Origin: a virus
DNA length: 23,556 bases
Reading direction: 5' to 3' (one strand)
Virus record (IMG/VR): IMGVR_UViG_3300017735_000104
Coordinates: 1 to 23,556 of that record
Shown here: one piece after another, positions 20,677 through 23,556 of the stretch
How positions within the stretch are numbered: the first letter of the stretch is position 1
Layout of the letters: each line of letters begins with the position of its first letter
The notes under the pieces: generated by a model
The model's database searches: none
What the model saw: the letters and a program-made list of their open reading frames with translations, nothing else
Told to the model about the DNA's origin: nothing
Translations under genes and position numbers: made by a program

Positions 20677-20873
20677 ATTTTTCTGTATTTTAATGTATTA
20701 TTATTTATTAAGTTTTTATAGTATTGTTTACTTTGTTTAGTTAAATCTTTTATTAACATTTCTTCAGTTTCACCATCTTCCAAATCACATTCGAATTTAA
20801 CGAAGTTAGTTATTTCGTTTTGGTGAGTGGAGTAGTATTCTAAAGTTTCTATATTCCAGTAAAATTCTTTCAT
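20673..20873 (-). CDS. 66-residue hypothetical protein
   Basis: Starts MKEFYWNIETLEYYSTHQNE, then FECDLEDGETEEMLIKDLTK. Acidic in the first half and basic at the C-terminus (LKYRKI). It is the first gene after promoter-like copy f, with a leader of about 20 bases. Function unknown. Confidence 0.65.
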   Translation of the reverse strand: MKEFYWNIETLEYYSTHQNEITNFVKFECDLEDGETEEMLIKDLTKQSKQYYKNLINNNTLKYRKI

Positions 20874-20894
20874 ATTATTATTATTTATTTACAC

Positions 20895-20922
20895 TTATAT
20901 TATCCATAACACTTCGTATTTA
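20895..20922 (-). promoter_or_regulatory. Two-block promoter-like element, copy f
   Basis: Minus strand: TAAATACGAA, 7 bases, GGATAATATAA, then GTGTAAATAAATAATAATATG leading to the 20673-20873 gene. This copy has the clearest A/T-rich leader. Upstream is a 235-base non-coding region. Confidence 0.72.
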
Positions 20923-21157
20923 GTTTATAAGTAAAAGTAGGTAAATTGTTTACTAATGTGAAATAGTTTACAGATGTAACACTCACTGTCTACTTGAGTG
21001 AATTAAAAAAAAGTATGACACTAGGTATATAAGGTTTAATAGTAGGTAGCTAATGTCACTGTTTTTATTGTGTTTACTAAGATATTAAGGAATTTAGGTG
21101 GTGCTATACACAGTATGCTATACACCATACCTCTACAGTGTGGTAGTTTGAGTAGAC
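20923..21157. other. Non-coding region with short repeats
   Basis: No ORF is supported here. Short repeats: TGTTTACTAA at 20947-20956 and 21071-21080, and GCTATACAC at 21103-21111 and 21117-21125 (14 bases apart, one of them inside a GTATG/CATAC hairpin). A poly-A run (TTTTTTTT on the minus strand) lies near 21005. A minus-strand hairpin CACTC/GAGTG is at about 20980-21000. It could be regulatory or a replication origin; nothing decides. Confidence 0.4.
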
Positions 21158-21463
21158 CTATTTAGTTAAATCTACTCTTTCAATTACTACATCTCTAACA
21201 TTCTTTGGCATGTCAGTTGATTGAGACCAGTACTTTCTTTTAATCCAACATGGCATTAATTGAAGTTTAGGTAACATTACTTTTAACACTTCATCATGAT
21301 TATAAGTAATCTTTTGATTCTTATTGTTAGTGAATGTGATGATTTGATTTCTACCTAACCAGTTATCTCTTACAACAAAGTTGTTTCTTGTAATTGGTGG
21401 GAAGATGTCTGCTAATTCTTTCTTAGATAGTTTAGCAATTGCTGAGTTTAATTTATTATTCAT
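21158..21463 (-). CDS. 101-residue basic hypothetical protein
   Basis: Starts MNNKLNSAIAKLSKKELADI, with NWLGRNQIITFTNNKNQKIT and PCWIKRKYWSQSTDMPK in the middle, and ends VIERVDLTK. The N-terminal 17 residues look like an amphipathic helix. The gene begins 18 bases from the tRNA-like element at 21482-21566. No function recognised. Confidence 0.7.
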   Translation of the reverse strand: MNNKLNSAIAKLSKKELADIFPPITRNNFVVRDNWLGRNQIITFTNNKNQKITYNHDEVLKVMLPKLQLMPCWIKRKYWSQSTDMPKNVRDVVIERVDLTK

Positions 21464-21481
21464 AGTATTAATTTTAATTTA

Positions 21482-21566
21482 GTTGACATGGTGAGAATCG
21501 AACTCACATTAACCTTTATGTCATTTGATAGATTCAACTTTGTTTAGAGTGGAGAGAATCGTCAAC
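21482..21566 (-). ncRNA. tRNA-like element with canonical T-arm, 85 nt
   Basis: A perfect T-arm GTGAG/CTCAC with loop TTCGATT (21491-21507) is followed by two linker bases and then TGTCAAC, which pairs with GTTGACG (21560-21566; 7 bp with one G-T). No canonical D-arm or anticodon arm is visible in the interior; the best inner hairpin is TTGA-ATCTA-TCAA. An alternative pairing TGACAT/ATGTCA forms a mini-helix with the T-arm. It may be a degenerate tRNA, a tRNA-like structure or an attachment-site remnant. No integrase in the window supports the last. Confidence 0.45.
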
Positions 21567-21584
21567 GCCCACTTACAATAGCTT

Positions 21585-21704
21585 CTAGTAAAACTCTCTG
21601 TAGATTGCAAGAACCTTTCTTTGTTCTTCTTTAGTCAATTGAAAGACATTCTTAGAAGGGTAAAGTTTTTTAGAGATTCTGATTAAAGCTGATTGATTAT
21701 ACAT
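21585..21704 (-). CDS. 39-residue hypothetical peptide
   Basis: Encodes MYNQSALIRISKKLYPSKNV and ends VLAIYREFY. Basic helical peptide. It is the first ORF downstream of promoter-like copy g, with a leader of about 30 bases that is A/T-rich. Function unknown. Confidence 0.5.
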   Translation of the reverse strand: MYNQSALIRISKKLYPSKNVFQLTKEEQRKVLAIYREFY

Positions 21705-21734
21705 AGTTATTTATTTATTATTAGTTACTTACAT

Positions 21735-21762
21735 TATTATTATCCGTTGTCATTCGTATTTA
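21735..21762 (-). promoter_or_regulatory. Two-block promoter-like element, copy g
   Basis: Minus strand: TAAATACGAA, 7 bases, GGATAATAATA. The second block differs from the consensus at one position (AATAATA for AATATAA). It lies between the stop of the membrane peptide gene (21766) and the 39-residue ORF. Confidence 0.65.
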
Positions 21763-21765
21763 CTA

Positions 21766-21936
21766 TTAGTTATAGATACCGAAGGAAGCATTGTCCATGA
21801 TTGATGGGTCAGCGATTATCTGGATGATGATACCGATGATGCCAGTGAATGCTAATGCTGTCATTCCGATTACGACTGCGTTAAGGAACAACTCCCATAC
21901 TCTCCATAGTGTTACGTGGTTAAAAATTCTTTTCAT
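21766..21936 (-). CDS. 56-residue membrane protein
   Basis: Encodes MKRIFNHVTLWRVWELFLNA, then a hydrophobic stretch AVVIGMTALAFTGIIGIIIQ, ending DNASFGIYN. One, possibly two, membrane helices with a basic N-terminus. It is the first gene read leftward from the divergent junction, behind promoter-like copy h. Membrane proteins in this first-transcribed position are sometimes exclusion or host-takeover factors, which is speculation here. Confidence 0.6.
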   Translation of the reverse strand: MKRIFNHVTLWRVWELFLNAVVIGMTALAFTGIIGIIIQIIADPSIMDNASFGIYN

Positions 21937-21974
21937 GATTGTATTATTTATTTATTATTATTAATTACTTACAC

Positions 21975-22002
21975 TCATATTATCCAGTTCGTTCCGTATT
22001 TA
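21975..22002 (-). promoter_or_regulatory. Two-block promoter-like element, copy h
   Basis: Minus strand: TAAATACGGA, 7 bases, GGATAATATGA. The first block has one change (CGGA for CGAA). It lies about 40 bases upstream of the 21766-21936 gene and next to the divergent junction; it is the outermost copy. Confidence 0.65.
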
Positions 22003-22046
22003 GATCAAAAGGAAAAGGCAAAACATTCGGTTGTATCAGGGAAAAA

Positions 22047-22074
22047 GGTGGGGGGGTGGGGTAAATGGAATGGG
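22047..22074 (+). other. G-run tract, possible G-quadruplex
   Basis: The plus strand reads GGTGGGGGGGTGGGG followed by TAAATGGAATGGG, four or more runs of at least three G with loops of 1, 1 and about 10 bases. In an A/T-rich genome this is conspicuous. It could fold as a quadruplex, bind protein, or be a sequencing-sensitive homopolymer. Confidence 0.5.
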
Positions 22075-22088
22075 TTTTATTATTGAGT

Positions 22089-22122
22089 GGTTAGGGTAAA
22101 TACGGTAAGATAACCCATAACC
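22089..22122. other. Imperfect stem-loop GGTTAGGG/CCCATAACC
   Basis: An 8-bp stem with one bulged A and a 17-base loop, about 65 bases upstream of the first rightward gene. It may be an operator, terminator for read-through, or origin-associated hairpin; there is no T-run on either strand after it. Confidence 0.35.
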
Positions 22123-22187
22123 TCTATATGCGACACAAGCTAATAATGTATACTTAATAAGTAGCTCTCGTCACGTAATAATAAAGT

Positions 22188-22418
22188 ATGGCACAAAAAC
22201 TAAGTAAAAAAGCAAAGGCTGCTAAGAAAGCAAGAGATAAGAGATATGCAATGACAGCGGACAGGAGAAGAAAGAAAGCTGAGAATCAAAGAAAGCGTAG
22301 AGCAGCTATAAAGAAAGGTAAATGTATCAAAGGTAAAGATTACGATCACAAGACAGGTAAATTCGTATCTGTAAAGAAAAACAGAGGTAACCACGGTAAA
22401 GGTACTAAAAAAGAATAG
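22188..22418 (+). CDS. 76-residue very basic phage protein
   Basis: Starts MAQKLSKKAKAAKKARDKRY; contains KKAENQRKRRAAIKKGKCIK and ends HKTGKFVSVKKNRGNHGKGT plus KKE. Nearly half the residues are Lys or Arg, with one Cys. It is the first rightward gene and is followed by the tail-fibre-like gene after two bases (the ATG at 22421), suggesting a virion or DNA-condensing role. No established function known to me. Confidence 0.7.
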   Translation: MAQKLSKKAKAAKKARDKRYAMTADRRRKKAENQRKRRAAIKKGKCIKGKDYDHKTGKFVSVKKNRGNHGKGTKKE

Positions 22419-22420
22419 AT

Positions 22421-23556
22421 ATGGCTAGAATCTCAACATATGGCTTAGATGACAGTATAAACGAAAATGACCTGATTGCTGGGTCGGACTATCTAGGTAC
22501 AAAAAATAACCTACCGGGTGGAACGCCTAGGTATGCAACAAAGAACTTTAAACTAAGGGATTTAGCAAAATACTTTGCAAATGGAGGTTTTAAAGATGGG
22601 GATTACTATAACCTAGCTCAGATAACTACGAATATTTCTCAGAATTCCAGTACTATTACAGATAACTCAGTAGCAATAGCTTCAGTAAATGCTACTATTA
22701 CTACAAATACAACTAATATATCCTCCAATGCAAATTTCTCACTTAACTTAGCATCGTCATTTGGTACTGTTAATAGTGCCGGTAACATAACAGCATTCTC
22801 AGAATCATTTGCAAACTTAGTATTAGACGCTACTACAAGCGAAAACTATGCTTCAGCTTCACAATTAACTAACCTAACATCTACAGTAAACACAAATACA
22901 ACAAGTATTGCTGCCAAACCAGCTATATTTAGACAAGATGATGCTCCATCTGTCACAGGAGTGGCTAATGGGTCAATATGGTATGATACAAATGATGGAA
23001 ATAGGATCTATGTATTAACCAGTGGGGCATGGGCATCAACACACGACCCTAGAATTTCTACAAACGAAAACAATATAACAAGCAATGTAGCCTCATTGGC
23101 ACTAAGACCTAAGGTTTTTAAGCAAGATGATCCACCTACACTTAGTGGATTACCCGCAAACTCACTATGGTACGACACAAATGACAATAATAAGCTATAT
23201 ATATTCAATGGTACTGCTTGGGTACTTACAGATGACACTAGAACAGGTTTAAATGTAACTTCTATAGCTACTGCAAACACAAATATTGCTACAAATGCAA
23301 CAAATATCACTTCTAGTGCTAGTAAAATAACAGAATTAGAGTCCCAATTTACATTTTCGGGTACAGATATCAATGGAGTAGCAAATGCACTGTCAACAAG
23401 CATCAGTAGTACAGCTACATCAGCTGCCGGAGCAGTCGCAAGTGACTTAGATAAGCTAGAAGCAGTATTTTCACAAGACGGTAATGGTGATGTAACTGGA
23501 ATTACAGGTGTATTGTCCACCGCGGTCACTACAAATGCAAATGCAGCAATAGCAAA
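22421..23556 (+). CDS. Tail-fibre-like structural protein, N-terminal part (runs off window)
   Basis: The frame is open from the ATG at 22421 to the window end (378 codons, no stop). It begins MARISTYGLDDSINENDLIA, then GSDYLGTKNNLPGG and ATKNFKLRDLAKYF, an N-terminus typical of phage tail-fibre or baseplate-attachment proteins. The rest is low in Cys and rich in Asn, Thr, Ser and Ala, with spaced N-x-x-I-x-x-N segments (TTNTTNISSNAN, NITSN) as in trimeric coiled-coil fibres. Two copies of a 63-codon module (from QDDAPSV.. and QDDPPTL..) contain WYDTND and a YIFNGTAW-like turn. The receptor-binding end lies beyond the window. Confidence 0.78.
   Translation, partial: MARISTYGLDDSINENDLIAGSDYLGTKNNLPGGTPRYATKNFKLRDLAKYFANGGFKDGDYYNLAQITTNISQNSSTITDNSVAIASVNATITTNTTNISSNANFSLNLASSFGTVNSAGNITAFSESFANLVLDATTSENYASASQLTNLTSTVNTNTTSIAAKPAIFRQDDAPSVTGVANGSIWYDTNDGNRIYVLTSGAWASTHDPRISTNENNITSNVASLALRPKVFKQDDPPTLSGLPANSLWYDTNDNNKLYIFNGTAWVLTDDTRTGLNVTSIATANTNIATNATNITSSASKITELESQFTFSGTDINGVANALSTSISSTATSAAGAVASDLDKLEAVFSQDGNGDVTGITGVLSTAVTTNANAAIA
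22925..23302 (+). repeat. Two tandem 63-codon modules in the fibre gene
   Basis: Module 1 starts at 22925 and module 2 at 23114, an offset of 189 bases (63 codons). Both share the order F-(R/K)-QDD-(A/P)-P, S/T, G-(V/L), N/A, S-(I/L)-WYDTND, N, (R/K)-(I/L)-Y, and G-x-W. Base sequence has diverged, so this is an old protein-level duplication rather than a recent DNA repeat. The end of module 2 is set by the 63-codon period, not by a visible boundary. Confidence 0.6.

Larger units (their letters stand above)
22003..22187. other. Divergent intergenic region
   Basis: No gene is supported. It separates the leftward gene block from the rightward structural block. It holds the G-run tract and the GGTTAGGG/CCCATAACC stem-loop annotated separately. 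A plus-strand TAAATACGG at 22097-22105 matches the first block of the repeated element, but no correctly spaced GGATAATAT follows. The plus-strand promoter for the late genes is not identifiable by eye; TATACT near 22150 is a weak -10 candidate. Confidence 0.5.

Noticed and set aside
22097-22105. Plus-strand TAAATACGG as a late promoter of the same family
   Set aside because: The second block does not follow at 7 bases (GATAAC appears too early), so it cannot be counted as a copy.
23008-23529. 173-codon minus-strand frame opposite the tail-fibre gene
   Set aside because: Its Ser/Val/Ala-rich sequence is the antisense of the Asn/Thr-rich fibre gene; it has no junction with other genes and no motif.
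1-23556. CRISPR arrays, insertion sequences or transposases
   Set aside because: No regularly spaced repeats of CRISPR type, and no transposase or integrase ORF in either strand.

Overview
The window looks like the early/DNA-metabolism half of a lytic double-stranded DNA phage genome, probably a marine phage of a Bacteroidetes (flavobacterial) host. The base composition is strongly A+T-rich by eye. Genes are packed with 1-30 nt overlaps (ATGA and TAATG junctions). Shine-Dalgarno sequences are mostly absent and leaders are A/T-rich, as in Bacteroidetes. One small secreted protein (503-745) has a signal peptide ending in a flavobacterial-style NINAQ. There is no integrase, no T7-type RNA polymerase and, notably, no DNA polymerase in the window.

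Layout. (1) 1-868, plus strand: five very small genes (two basic proteins, two membrane peptides, one secreted protein) closing a rightward transcript. (2) 831-16576, minus strand: one long leftward gene train. Read in its own direction it holds a DNA ligase, small proteins, a 3D-domain protein, an HTH protein, a phage sigma-70 factor, an ERF annealing protein with a RecB/Exo VIII-type exonuclease, an SSB-like protein, a primase-helicase, thymidylate synthase, a GIY-YIG-like/MazG fusion, a second MazG-like protein, a PDDEXK endonuclease, class I ribonucleotide reductase (nrdB, a membrane protein, nrdA), and a JmjC oxygenase - cupin - two glycosyltransferase cassette. (3) 16564-22002, minus strand: an accessory region of small unknown genes, each or in pairs behind a copy of a strict two-block promoter-like element (eight copies). 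It also carries a tRNA-Met and several tRNA-like or G+C-rich structured elements. (4) 22003-22187: a divergent junction with a G-run tract and a stem-loop. (5) 22188-23556, plus strand: a basic protein and the start of a tail-fibre-like structural gene that runs off the window.

How the parts fit. Ribonucleotide reductase, ThyA and the MazG proteins feed dNTP supply. Primase-helicase, SSB, ligase, ERF/exonuclease and the PDDEXK endonuclease handle replication, recombination and DNA processing. The phage sigma factor is a natural candidate to read the eight repeated promoter elements, although nothing in the sequence proves that pairing. The least explained parts are the promoter family, the tRNA-like RNAs at 18214-19023 and 21482-21566, a very acidic protein at 17101-17583, and the oxygenase/glycosyltransferase cassette.
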